Part shown: positions 55,946-64,000 of the stretch, piece by piece
Layout: every line of letters starts with the position of its first letter
Numbering within the stretch: position 1 is the first letter of the stretch
Assembly (NCBI RefSeq): GCF_900129645.1
Contig: NZ_FSQZ01000001.1
Span: forward strand, 248,001-312,000
Reading direction: 5' to 3'
Length of the DNA stretch: 64,000 nucleotides
DNA from: Acetomicrobium flavidum
GTDB lineage: Bacteria; Synergistota; Synergistia; Synergistales; Acetomicrobiaceae
The notes under the pieces: generated by a model
The model's database searches: none
What the model saw: only the letters and a program-made list of their open reading frames with translations
What the model was told of the DNA's origin: nothing
Position numbers and translations under genes: made by a program

Positions 55946-57069
55946 CAATTTGCCTCACGTTTTACTCTGCCAAATATCATCCTCCCTGCTGAAGTTTGCA
56001 GCAGGGATGTTATGACCACTTCAACCCTTTTGCCGATGTATTTCTCCCCATCCTCGACGACCAGCATCGTCCCGTCAGTTAGATAGGCAACTCCCTGATT
56101 GGGCTCCTTGCCTTCCTTGATGACATCCACCTCCAAGGTCTCGCCTGGTATAAGCACCGGTTTTAAGGCATTGGCTAGATCATTTACGTTCAACACCGAA
56201 AGCCCTTGAATGCTGGCGATCTTGTTGAGATTATAATCCGTCGTTATTATCTTTGCCCTCAGTTTTTTAGCCAGCTCTATGAGGCCTTCGTCGACCGTAT
56301 CCACTTTGAGCTCTTTAAGGGTTTGCTCCAGTATCTCGACTTTTACATCGGGGAGCTTTTGAAGATCCTCGACCACTTCCATCCCCCTGCGCCCCTTTGC
56401 CCTCCTGAGAGGATCTGTCGAATCGGCTATAGCCTGCAACTCCAAGAGCACGAACGCGGGGATGCATAATGTACCCTCTATGAAACCCACTTTTGCGATG
56501 TCAAGTATCCTGCCATCAATAAGCGCACTGGTGTCGAGGATCTTTATATTGTCGTGCACGTCTTCCTCTCGAGTCCTTTTCCCTTTCAAGTGAAATCTAT
56601 CCCTAAAGACCTCGAAGGAGGACCACATGCTCACGATTTCGTCTTTTCTCCTTAAAAAGATGATCAAACCTATGTATCCCAAAATTATGTTTAGCAAAAT
56701 AGCCAAATAAAAACCCAGGTTCGGTATGGCCGATAAGGGCATAGCCAATAAGTTGGCCACAATTAATCCTACAATCAATCCCAATATGGCGACAAATAGA
56801 TCTTGCCATGTAAAGCTTTGCAGGGATCTTTCAAATATCTGACCGATTCGGGCGATGCCACGGATGAAGAGGGGGGCCAACAAATAACCGATAAAGGCAG
56901 AAAAAACAATCACGAGCCCCCACATGGAAAGATCCAGCATTAAAGTGCTCTTTGGCCACCAGGGACTTCCGGATAGGTATTGGGCTAACTGATATCCGGC
57001 TATAGCGCCCAATATGCTTAAAAGGGTCCTTATTATTATGTTGACAAGTCGTCCCATGCCTTCTTGCAT
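55945..57069 (-). CDS. Membrane PIN-TRAM domain protein (YacL family)
   Basis: Residues 1 to about 145 contain about four membrane helices. A PIN nuclease-like domain follows (about 174-300) with ILDTSALIDGRILD, E in LLELQAIAD, DEGLIELAKKL and TTDYNLNKIA as acidic metal-site residues. A C-terminal TRAM domain (about 303-370: PGETLEVDVIKEG, GVGYL-like GVAYLTDGTMLVVEDG) binds RNA. Bacillus YacL has the same plan. A membrane-tethered RNase is a reasonable inference. It precedes ispDF, an order seen in Bacillus (yacL-ispD). Confidence 0.93.
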   Translation of the reverse strand: MQEGMGRLVNIIIRTLLSILGAIAGYQLAQYLSGSPWWPKSTLMLDLSMWGLVIVFSAFIGYLLAPLFIRGIARIGQIFERSLQSFTWQDLFVAILGLIVGLIVANLLAMPLSAIPNLGFYLAILLNIILGYIGLIIFLRRKDEIVSMWSSFEVFRDRFHLKGKRTREEDVHDNIKILDTSALIDGRILDIAKVGFIEGTLCIPAFVLLELQAIADSTDPLRRAKGRRGMEVVEDLQKLPDVKVEILEQTLKELKVDTVDEGLIELAKKLRAKIITTDYNLNKIASIQGLSVLNVNDLANALKPVLIPGETLEVDVIKEGKEPNQGVAYLTDGTMLVVEDGEKYIGKRVEVVITSLLQTSAGRMIFGRVKREAN

Positions 57070-57086
57070 TAAAGTTTACCTCCCGT

Positions 57087-57704
57087 TTATTGTCTGCCTT
57101 CGCCTCTTTTTAAGCATGTCCTAGCCTCCAATGCAGCATGTAGCGTTGTCCTGTCCGCAAAGCTCACGCTTCCGCCAACGGGCAAACCATAAGACAACCT
57201 GCTTACAGTTACAGGCAAGGGATCCAGAACCGATGTTATCAGGTTCATCGTCAGCTCCCCCTCGACCTTGGGGCTGAAAGCCAATATTACCTCCTTAATA
57301 TCTCCCTGCGATACCCTCTTAACGAGACGCTCCAGGACTTGAGGTGATACCTCTTCACCCTCTAAGGGAGAATATAACATTCCCAGGACGAAATAAAGCC
57401 CATTATATATGCCGGCCTGCTCTAGGGTGATTAAGTCCTCGACGGATTCTACGATGCACAGCGTAGATTTGTCCCTAAAGGGGTCGCTGCAAATCGAGCA
57501 GGGATCGTCGTCGGTAATATTTCCACATATGCTGCATGGATGGAGAGACGAACTACACTTACGTATGCCCTCGGCAAGGGCTTCGGAAAAACCTTTCGGC
57601 TGTTGAAGTAAAAAAAGCACCATCCTCCTGGCACTCTTTTCTCCTATGCCAGGAAACCTCTCAAATAGCCGCATCAAATCCTCTAACGGCTTCGACAAAG
57701 CCAA
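57087..57704 (-). CDS. recR: Recombination protein RecR
   Basis: RecR clamps around DNA with RecO to load RecA at gaps. Motifs: the N-terminal HhH (FPGIGEKSARRMVLFLL), a C4 zinc finger CSICGNITDDDPCSIC (about 57-72), the Toprim segment LCIVESVEDLITLEQ and a conserved C-terminal RLSYGLPVGGSVSFADRTTL. 205 residues is standard. TTG 57704 is the start (AGGTGA upstream). It follows ybaB by 14 bases, as in most bacteria, but dnaX is not upstream here. Confidence 0.97.
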   Translation of the reverse strand: MALSKPLEDLMRLFERFPGIGEKSARRMVLFLLQQPKGFSEALAEGIRKCSSSLHPCSICGNITDDDPCSICSDPFRDKSTLCIVESVEDLITLEQAGIYNGLYFVLGMLYSPLEGEEVSPQVLERLVKRVSQGDIKEVILAFSPKVEGELTMNLITSVLDPLPVTVSRLSYGLPVGGSVSFADRTTLHAALEARTCLKRGEGRQ

Positions 57705-57718
57705 TCATTTCACCTGCT

Positions 57719-58027
57719 TTACATGAGTCCCGGCAATCCAAAGCCGGCTCCAAATTTGCTTAATCTCTCGTTTGCCAGATCCTTGCTTTTTCTTTGGGCA
57801 TCATTAATGGCAGCCAGAATCAAATCCTCCAGCATTTCAATGTCATCGGGGTTCACTACTGCTGGATCTATGGAAATGGAGACGAAGTCCCCCTGCCCGT
57901 TGCACTTTACCTTAACTACTCCTCCTCCGCTTTCGCCTTCAACGGTTTCTTTGGCCAGCTCCTCTTGGATTTTCAACATCTGTGCCTGCATCTTTTGAGC
58001 CTGTTTCATCAGTTTGTCCATATTCAT
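57719..58027 (-). CDS. YbaB/EbfC family nucleoid-associated protein
   Basis: A 102-residue DNA-binding dimer. The family pattern QAQKMQAQMLKIQEEL, VKVKCNGQGDFVSISID and PDDIEMLEDLILAAINDA is clear, as is the Gly-rich C-terminal GFGLPGLM. It binds DNA or coats the nucleoid; EbfC was studied in Borrelia. ATG 58027. It lies between the V-ATPase D gene (5-base gap) and recR. Confidence 0.94.
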   Translation of the reverse strand: MNMDKLMKQAQKMQAQMLKIQEELAKETVEGESGGGVVKVKCNGQGDFVSISIDPAVVNPDDIEMLEDLILAAINDAQRKSKDLANERLSKFGAGFGLPGLM

Positions 58028-58032
58028 ATGTG

Positions 58033-58659
58033 TTACCCCCCAATAATTTTTCTCTTCTTCAACCAGCTTTTCGTGATGAACCTCTCTTGTCTTTCCTTTT
58101 CGTTTAAATAGAAAGTGATCTGGCGCTTCTCTTCCTCCAGCTTGGGCAAGAGATTTTGTTCCATGGTGTTTATTCTAAGAAGCGTTTTATGCAATTCTCC
58201 TTCCAACGCTTTTAATTTTACATGTAAATTTATATACTCCCAAAGCACTTTTCTTGCCTCCGCCAGATCCTGTATTAGCATATCTATATAAATGGAAAAA
58301 AGCATGGGATCGTAAAGCTCCATGGGCGACGGAAAGTTCTCATCGGGGTAAAAGGACGGATACTTACATCCCATGGCCTGATTGAGCCTTTGGGCAACCT
58401 TACTTTGGGGGATGCTAATCCCCAAAAGGGATATTGATGCTTCCCCGTCGTGCAGTCGCGCCAACGCATAGGACGAATATATCTTAGTGCAACTCCGCAA
58501 AAAAGCGCCTTTTATTTCCCTGAAGCGCTTTTTATCGTCCTCCATGAGCTGCAATAAGGTATCTCTTTTTCTCTCCAGTATCTCCTTGCTCTTTTTTAGG
58601 GATGAGATGCTACGCTTTACCTCCAAGAGTTGGTCCCTGGTCAGCGGCCTACGGCTCAA
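58033..58659 (-). CDS. V/A-type ATPase subunit D
   Basis: Subunit D is the central rotor shaft of V/A-ATPases. The 208-residue chain is almost all helix: LLEVKRSISSLKKSKEILERKRDTLLQLM at the N-terminus and RRINTLE-like LLRINTMEQNLLPKLEEEKRQITFYLNEKERQERF at the C-terminus, the two long helices of the coiled coil. TTG 58659 overlaps the B-subunit stop by 4 bases. It ends the recognisable ATPase block. Confidence 0.94.
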   Translation of the reverse strand: MSRRPLTRDQLLEVKRSISSLKKSKEILERKRDTLLQLMEDDKKRFREIKGAFLRSCTKIYSSYALARLHDGEASISLLGISIPQSKVAQRLNQAMGCKYPSFYPDENFPSPMELYDPMLFSIYIDMLIQDLAEARKVLWEYINLHVKLKALEGELHKTLLRINTMEQNLLPKLEEEKRQITFYLNEKERQERFITKSWLKKRKIIGG

Positions 58660-60062
58660 AATTTCATCCCTCTTTTAAACGACATCTCCTCGATCAAATA
58701 TGAGGGCAGGCGATGAAGCTCTTCCTTTGGTAAGGTTAACAGACAATCCCAAGCACATTCAAGTGTTTCTTCCAAGGATCGACGCTTGTCTTTCTGATTT
58801 ACAAAGTACGTCTCGAATTTCTCTCCAAAGTCCAGGTATGACAGCTCCGTAGGAGTAAGCCCCTCTTCTCCGATTATGGCCTTGAGCCTCACGAGGTCCT
58901 TGAAGCGCCCGTATGCAGCGTACAACTGATCTGATAACGATCTATGTTCCGGAACGGTGGATTTCTCCCCTATGCCCTTATTCATCAACCTGCTCAAGCT
59001 GGATAGCACATCTATAGGGGGAAATATTTGTCTGCCATGAAGTGACCTATCCATGACGATTTGCCCCTCAGTGATGTACCCTGTCAGATCCGGCACAGGA
59101 TGGGTCAGATCGTCATCGGGCATCGTTACGATTGGAATCTGGGTGATGCTTCCCTTGAGGCCGGAGATACAGCCTGCTCTCTCGTAAATGCTTGCCAGAT
59201 CGGAATACATATATGAAGGAAATCCCCTGCGACCGGGAATTTCCTCTCGCGCCGAGCTCACCTCTCTGAGCGCTTCGCAGTAGTGCAACATATCCGTCAA
59301 TATCACTAAAACGTCATACCCTCTTTCGAAGGCGAAGTATTCGGCCACGGTCAAGGCCATCCTTGGCGTAAGGATCCTTTCTATGGATGGATCTTCTGCT
59401 AAATTGAAGAAAAACACCCCTCTGTATATCGATCCGCTTTCATGAAATGCCCGCCTGAAATATGCGGCCTCCCTTTGTGTGATGCCCATTGCTGCAAATA
59501 CCACCAAAAAGGGTTCCTTGCCATTAGAAGACGCATCAGTGCCAGCGTACTTAGCAATTTGAGCTGCCAACTTATTGGCAGGAAGCCCCGTTCCCGTGAA
59601 GATGGGAAGCTTTTGCCCCTTTACCAAGGTGTTCATAAGGTCAATCGTTGATATCCCCGTCTCGATGAATTTATTAGGACTTTTTCTCCTCCAAGGATTT
59701 ATGATGTTTCCCTGTATGGGTGCCCACATTTCAATGCACGATATCGGGCCTTCTCCATCTATTGGATCAGCCCGGCCGTTTAATATGCGACCCTGAAGGG
59801 CAATGCCGAGAGGTATCTTTATTACGTCCCTCTCGAGCCATACGATTGAATTTCCCGGCGAAAGTCCCATCGTCTCACCGAAGACCTGTATGACGCAAAG
59901 CTCTTCTGTTATCTGAAGAATTTGGCCGTAATCTTCCCCAAAATTAGATACGATTCTTACGACTTCCCCGATCCCAGCTCCCTTTACCTTATTAACGAAG
60001 AGTAAAGGCCCGGCTATTTTCTCGATGGTCCTATATCCTTCCTTCGGCAATCTCATCATCAT
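58656..60062 (-). CDS. V/A-type ATPase subunit B (non-catalytic)
   Basis: Subunit B alternates with A in the catalytic head. There is no Walker A Lys motif ([18 protein letters not shown] sits in its place), as expected. [52 protein letters not shown] are family hallmarks. 468 residues is normal. The start is immediately after the A stop (TAG ATG ATG ATG); three tandem ATGs leave the exact one open. Confidence 0.96.
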   Translation of the reverse strand: [468 protein letters not shown]

Positions 60063-61838
60063 CTACACCGCCGTGAGGTTTGACAGATCGTTTCTGAGCC
60101 TCATAATATAAGAATTCGACATATCCTCATAATCTTCCTTCTTGCTCAAGCGCAGGTCCATGAGATCCCTTGCAAAGGCCTGTTGGGAGTCAATCTGTTC
60201 AAATAAAGCGCCCTTGCTTAAGGAATCTTTTACTGCGTCATCTAATGATTTTAATGTCTTCAGCATTGCAAGCTGTCTATCGGGGTCGCAATAGGCATCT
60301 ATTACGTCAAAGGCGTTCTGCTGAAGGTAAAATATGTTGATCAATTCAGAGAGCTTGAGGGTCCACTTTTCATCTTCCGTAAGGCCGTCTCTTCCCACTA
60401 CCTGAACGATCTCCTGCAGGGATTTCCCCTCATTCAACGCCCTAAGGGCAAATTCCCTAAGCAGTGCCCACTGCTCGGACACATGAGTCACAAAATATTC
60501 GTTTAACGTCTCAGTATACAAAGAATAGCTCTGAGTCCAGTTGACTGATGGAAAATGTCTCTTCGTGGCAAGGGCCTTATCCAATGCCCAGAAACACCCG
60601 GAGAGTCGCAAGCCGGCCTGGGTTACGGGTTCCGAGAAATCGCCTCCAGGAGGCGAAATTGCATTGATCACCGATATAGACCCCGTGCGCTTTGGGTTCC
60701 CTAGAGCAACCACGTTTCCCGATCGTTCGTAGTAGCGAGCAAGCCTTGAGGCAAGATATGCAGGGTATCCCTCTTCTCCAGGCATCTCTTCCAATCGCCC
60801 TGAAATTTCCCGAAGCGCCTCGGCCCATCTGCTGATGGAATCGGCAATTATTGCCACGTCATATCCCATGTCCCTATAATATTCTGCTATGGTCATGCCC
60901 AGATATATGCTGGCTTCCCTTGCAGCTACGGGCATATTGGAGGTGTTGGCGATGAGTATCATCCTATCCATTAGGGGAGCATCTTTTCGAACGTCCTTTA
61001 ACTTGGGAAATTCCTCTAGGACTTCCGTCATCTCATTTCCTCTTTCTCCGCAACCTATGTAGATTACGATGTCAGCGTTAGCCCACCTCGCGATCGATTG
61101 TTGGGTTACCGTCTTGCCCGTTCCAAACCCTCCTGGTATAACCGCAGTACCACCTAAAGCCAAGGGATAGAATACATCCAACACACGTGTGCCAGTTATG
61201 AGGGGCCTATCTAAGTCTAGCTTTTTTTCGACGTTCCTCGGTACCCTCACGTTCCACTTTTGATGTAATTTGATAGCCTGTCCATCTATCTCGCATACGA
61301 CGTCGTCGCTGGAGTAATTGCCTGCAGGCGCTATCCACGTCATCTCGCATTTACCGGCACCGATTTTCAATGGAACCATTATCCTGTGAGAGAAGCTTTT
61401 CTCAGTCACCTCTCCCAATATATCCCCAGGCCCAACGCGATCCCCCTTATTTAAACAGGGCTCAAATGACCAGCTTTCTCCTCCAATAGCATCCCTATGC
61501 GTTCCCTTCGATATGTATGGAGATGATTCCCCAAGCTTTCCCAAGGGCCTTCCTATGCCGTCAAGCACCTGTCCCAGCAACCCCGGACCTAGCTTAATAG
61601 ATAAAAGCTCTCCAGTAAATATCACCCGATCTCCAATCCGTAAGCCTGTCGTGTCCTCGTAAACCTGGATGTCAGCGAAATTTTTCCTTACCCTCACGAC
61701 TTCCCCTAGCAAACCTTCGTTGCCCACATACGCGACCTCGTATATCGATGTATTGACAGGACATGATGACGTCACGACTGAGCCCGAAATACCTTTTATT
61801 TGGCCTTTGTCGTCATACAAGCGTATCTTCTCCTTCAT
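60063..61838 (-). CDS. V/A-type ATPase subunit A (catalytic)
   Basis: Subunit A hydrolyses or makes ATP. The P-loop [12 protein letters not shown] (about 231-242) and the Walker B/arm [42 protein letters not shown]-type region are present, with the extended non-homologous insert before the P-loop ([12 protein letters not shown]-like) that marks A-type. 591 residues is normal. ATG 61838 overlaps the end of subunit F by 26 bases. Confidence 0.97.
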   Translation of the reverse strand: [591 protein letters not shown]

Positions 61839-62094
61839 GAAGCAATGTGGGAAATTTGACCCAAGCGGGACTGATGGAACGTTCGGCTAACAACCTAAGC
61901 CTTAAGGGCATCTTAAAAAACCAATTTTCTTCCGTTATTATTACGGCTACATCCTGGCTGTTAATCTCCCTCCAATGTTTATGCACGTCGTTTGGATCAT
62001 CACACACTATTATCTTGAATCCAAATAGCCTCCAAAGGTCAGTAAATATCTCCCGACCTAGGGCAATAACTTCCTTTTCATTATCGATCTCCAT
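61813..62094 (-). CDS. V/A-type ATPase subunit F
   Basis: A 93-residue protein in the place of subunit F, which sits on the rotor shaft with D. It contains DPNDVHKHWREINSQDVAVIITEENWF, resembling the family helix-strand order. The similarity is moderate; the position between C and A is what decides. ATG 62094 is preferred because GGGAGG lies 7 bases upstream; an in-frame TTG further up has no site. Confidence 0.82.
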   Translation of the reverse strand: MEIDNEKEVIALGREIFTDLWRLFGFKIIVCDDPNDVHKHWREINSQDVAVIITEENWFFKMPLRLRLLAERSISPAWVKFPTLLHEGEDTLV

Positions 62095-62112
62095 GGAATT
62101 GCCTCCCAGCAA

Positions 62113-63150
62113 TCACTTAGTAGGGATCAACCTTCCTATGATTTTATCCGGGTTCAATCTGAAGGCAGTACCTATAGCAATGATGTTCAAGTTACTCCAT
62201 TCTGCCAGGGCCTTTGCAATGTATCCGAAAGGCACCTCAAAGCCTAAGGGGTCCTTGCGAAATAAGGAGATCTGCCACCTCCAAAATTCCCTTTGGATAT
62301 GCCATTGGAATTCCATTGTAGAGTTAAATGTTTTTGTTCTAACGGCTTTGTACCACGGAGTCCATCGAATAACGTCAGTTATGACCTTGGCGTTAGATAA
62401 ATCCTTAGGATTGATCCATGCTCCCCCCGGAAGGTAATCCGCAGAGGATCTGCTTTCTTCTGCCCCTATCCTTTGTTTAAGCCATAAGTTTAGATTCCAT
62501 AGGTCGACTAGCCTTCCGAGATATTCCTTGACTATGGCACCATTTTTATTGGGAAACTTTGAGATTGATGTTTCGTAATATCCGATGTAGTTTAATATCA
62601 ACTCTCGCTCAGCCAAAATAAGGTTTTTAGACGTTTGCAAAACTGCCAAGGCACTATCCAATATAGCTCCCCGTGGATTGCCAAAAAGATAGATGCGTTC
62701 CCTGGCCATAGTAATGCTATCAGACTCCCATAAATTCTTGAAAAATTTCCTTGGAAGATCACCGTAGAGGTGCCAAAGATATTCTTGCTCCTGATGGGAG
62801 CCTTTGCTCGCAAACCTTCGAAGGATAATGCGAAAGTTGTGCAGATCAGCCTGACTTAAAACAACGGACATCAGTTCATGCGGTTCGCCCTGGGCCTTCA
62901 AATGAGCCGATCTTAAACGCCTTGTGATCTCAAACATGATTGCAAGCTCGATCTTGCGCAATGGAGAGGACAAAGAAGATAACAATTGCGAGCGATAGCT
63001 CTCGCTATATCGTCCCTCCAGAAATTCAGATTTCAAGGACTCAAAACCGCCGCGAGCAAGCGAGGAAAGCTCTTCCCATGTATAAAATCTGGCCGCCCTG
63101 GCTCTTAGGGCGGCGCATAGGTAACTGTAATTTTCTTCATGACCTCTCAA
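62113..63150 (-). CDS. V/A-type ATPase subunit C (AC39/d-like)
   Basis: Subunit C is the cone-shaped link between the rotor ring and the shaft. The 345-residue chain has the internal-repeat helical look of the family (repeat segments with YFEL-like LYGDLPRKFF). TTG 63150 is used because the frame must begin near the start of the conserved YSYLCAALRARAARFYTWEEL segment; longer forms run into subunit E. It overlaps E by 14 bases. Identification depends in part on position in the operon. Confidence 0.85.
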   Translation of the reverse strand: MRGHEENYSYLCAALRARAARFYTWEELSSLARGGFESLKSEFLEGRYSESYRSQLLSSLSSPLRKIELAIMFEITRRLRSAHLKAQGEPHELMSVVLSQADLHNFRIILRRFASKGSHQEQEYLWHLYGDLPRKFFKNLWESDSITMARERIYLFGNPRGAILDSALAVLQTSKNLILAERELILNYIGYYETSISKFPNKNGAIVKEYLGRLVDLWNLNLWLKQRIGAEESRSSADYLPGGAWINPKDLSNAKVITDVIRWTPWYKAVRTKTFNSTMEFQWHIQREFWRWQISLFRKDPLGFEVPFGYIAKALAEWSNLNIIAIGTAFRLNPDKIIGRLIPTK

Positions 63151-63748
63151 TCTTTTCCATAAGCGGAGACATAATGGCTCCGATCCTTTGAAGGATGATC
63201 GGCGAGAGTCTTTCAAACCTTCCCCTAACAGTATTTTCGACAACTTTTTCCTCCTCTTCGTCCGTGACCACAGGTCCTCCCCACTGGTCATCCCTTTCGG
63301 CAATGGCAAGCCTGAAACCCACTGGCAAACTGGCCAGAAGCTTCTCCTCCTCTGGCAAAAGCCAAATTGTGCCACATTCGCAGGATAAAACTTCCAGGGC
63401 CTCTTCGAGAAGCTTGTCTAGCATAAAGCTATAGTTCGCTGAATTTGCTCTGGCGTTAAGGGTGATTTTTTCAGCCATTTCCCTAGCTTCGCAAAAAACT
63501 TCATTTGCAGCATTTGCAATAGCATCCTTGCCTGCTTTTACAGCTTTCATTTTGATCAAATCCAAGCGTTCCCGGAGTTGCTCTAAACGATGTCCTTTAA
63601 TTTCTTCAGCTTTCTTCTCAAACTCTAAAGCCTTGGATGCAGCGATTTCGGCCAGCTCTTCCTCAATTTTCTGCTCGTATTCCTTTATGCGCTTTTCATA
63701 CTCATCTTTTAAAAAGTTCTTGAAATTGATAAGATCTTGCGAGACCAT
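63137..63748 (-). CDS. V/A-type ATPase subunit E
   Basis: Subunit E is one half of the peripheral stalk. The first ~100 residues are one charged helix (YEKRIKEYEQKIEEELAEIAASKALEFEKKAEEIK), followed by a globular C-terminal domain ending with GRFERLSPIILQRIGAIMSPLM. 203 residues is normal. ATG 63748. Its partner subunit G/H and the ion-channel subunit I are not in the window; I is probably just beyond the right edge. Confidence 0.9.
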   Translation of the reverse strand: MVSQDLINFKNFLKDEYEKRIKEYEQKIEEELAEIAASKALEFEKKAEEIKGHRLEQLRERLDLIKMKAVKAGKDAIANAANEVFCEAREMAEKITLNARANSANYSFMLDKLLEEALEVLSCECGTIWLLPEEEKLLASLPVGFRLAIAERDDQWGGPVVTDEEEEKVVENTVRGRFERLSPIILQRIGAIMSPLMEKIERS

Positions 63749-63759
63749 GAATGATCACT

Positions 63760-63969
63760 CTATAAGATAAGCATAATAGCAACGACAAAACCTAATATTA
63801 CCATAGTCTCAGGTATTGCCTCAAGTATTATCATGATTGCAGCGGTTTCCGGTTTTTCGGCGACCGTAGCAGCGCCTGCACTTCCTATTTTTGCCTGAGC
63901 GTAAGCCGTGGCTAAAGCCGGAATGCCAACTGCCAGGGCTGCAGCCAATCCTAATAAGGCCTTTTCCAA
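63760..63969 (-). CDS. V/A-type ATPase subunit K (rotor ring, two-helix form)
   Basis: A 69-residue membrane hairpin. Helix 1 is about 5-30, helix 2 about 43-67. It is the two-helix type, unlike the four-helix K of Enterococcus. Helix 1 has Q25 and helix 2 has E54 followed by T55 (AIPETMVILGF), the positions that bind the ion. Q + E + T/S is the pattern of Na+-binding rings such as that of Ilyobacter; Na+ coupling is therefore possible but unproven. E50 one turn away is unusual. TTG 63969 follows AAGGAGGG. Confidence 0.88.
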   Translation of the reverse strand: MEKALLGLAAALAVGIPALATAYAQAKIGSAGAATVAEKPETAAIMIILEAIPETMVILGFVVAIMLIL

Positions 63970-64000
63970 GCGGTTTCCCTCCTTCGCCTGAACGGTTTAT

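Noticed and set aside
61847-62437. 196-residue plus-strand frame across V-ATPase C and F
   Set aside because: Antisense shadow of two operon genes with better evidence; no recognisable domain.

Overview
The window looks like an ordinary, gene-dense stretch of chromosome from an anaerobic diderm bacterium, most likely of the phylum Synergistota. Relatives of Acetomicrobium/Anaerobaculum are my best guess, from protein texture and gene order; I could not test this. Supporting clues are a V/A-type ATPase operon instead of an F-type one, a MoeA fused to a periplasmic-binding-like domain, HypF and a DUF362 ferredoxin protein (anaerobic metabolism), the Firmicute-like rapZ-yvcK-whiA and rplU-prp-rpmA-obg clusters, and frequent TTG and GTG starts. 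I saw no mobile element, phage gene, CRISPR array or obvious horizontally acquired block. No intergenic gap exceeds 300 bases.

Layout. (1) 1-7779, + strand: molybdopterin/tungstopterin cofactor genes (end of one moeA, a moeA-PBP fusion, moaA, moaC, a mog-like gene) run with overlapping ends into rapZ, yvcK and whiA. (2) 7825-11150, + strand: a glycolytic operon gap-pgk-tpiA with its own promoter and a bidirectional terminator. (3) 11159-16033, - strand: rplU-prp-rpmA-obg-nadD-LCP-rsfS, driven by a strong promoter and a structured leader. (4) 16046-22370, - strand: xseB-ispA-dxs-tlyA-nadK-recN (isoprenoid precursors, NADP, DNA repair). (5) 22399-22679, + strand: rpmB alone. (6) 22662-32902, - strand: uvrB-uvrA-rlmB-DUF4911-tldD-ftsK-thiN, almost all overlapping. 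(7) 33019-37280, - strand: a three-tRNA operon (Leu, fMet, Met), then tilS-hpt-ftsH. (8) 37300-39847: a secreted SYLF protein (-), then hisC and a TrpR-like regulator (+). (9) 39874-48358, - strand: cobO, a Ca2+ P-type ATPase, mnmA, a Lon-family protease with degenerate ATPase motifs, nth, and a DUF362 Fe-S protein. (10) 48374-50743, + strand: hypF. (11) 50785-63969, - strand: V-ATPase subunits K-E-C-F-A-B-D, running without a visible terminator through ybaB-recR-PIN/TRAM-ispDF-rlpA-gltX-guaB, and then cspA with its own promoter.

How the genes work together: most are core housekeeping genes (translation, nucleotide excision repair, glycolysis, isoprenoids, cofactors). No clearly undescribed system stands out. 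The items most worth a second look are the Prp/L27 processing pair with a structured rplU leader, the Lon-family protease with changed Walker motifs, the Na+-type ligand pattern in the small V-ATPase K subunit, the mog gene with an unrecognised N-terminal domain, and the back-to-back cobO/hypF promoters.
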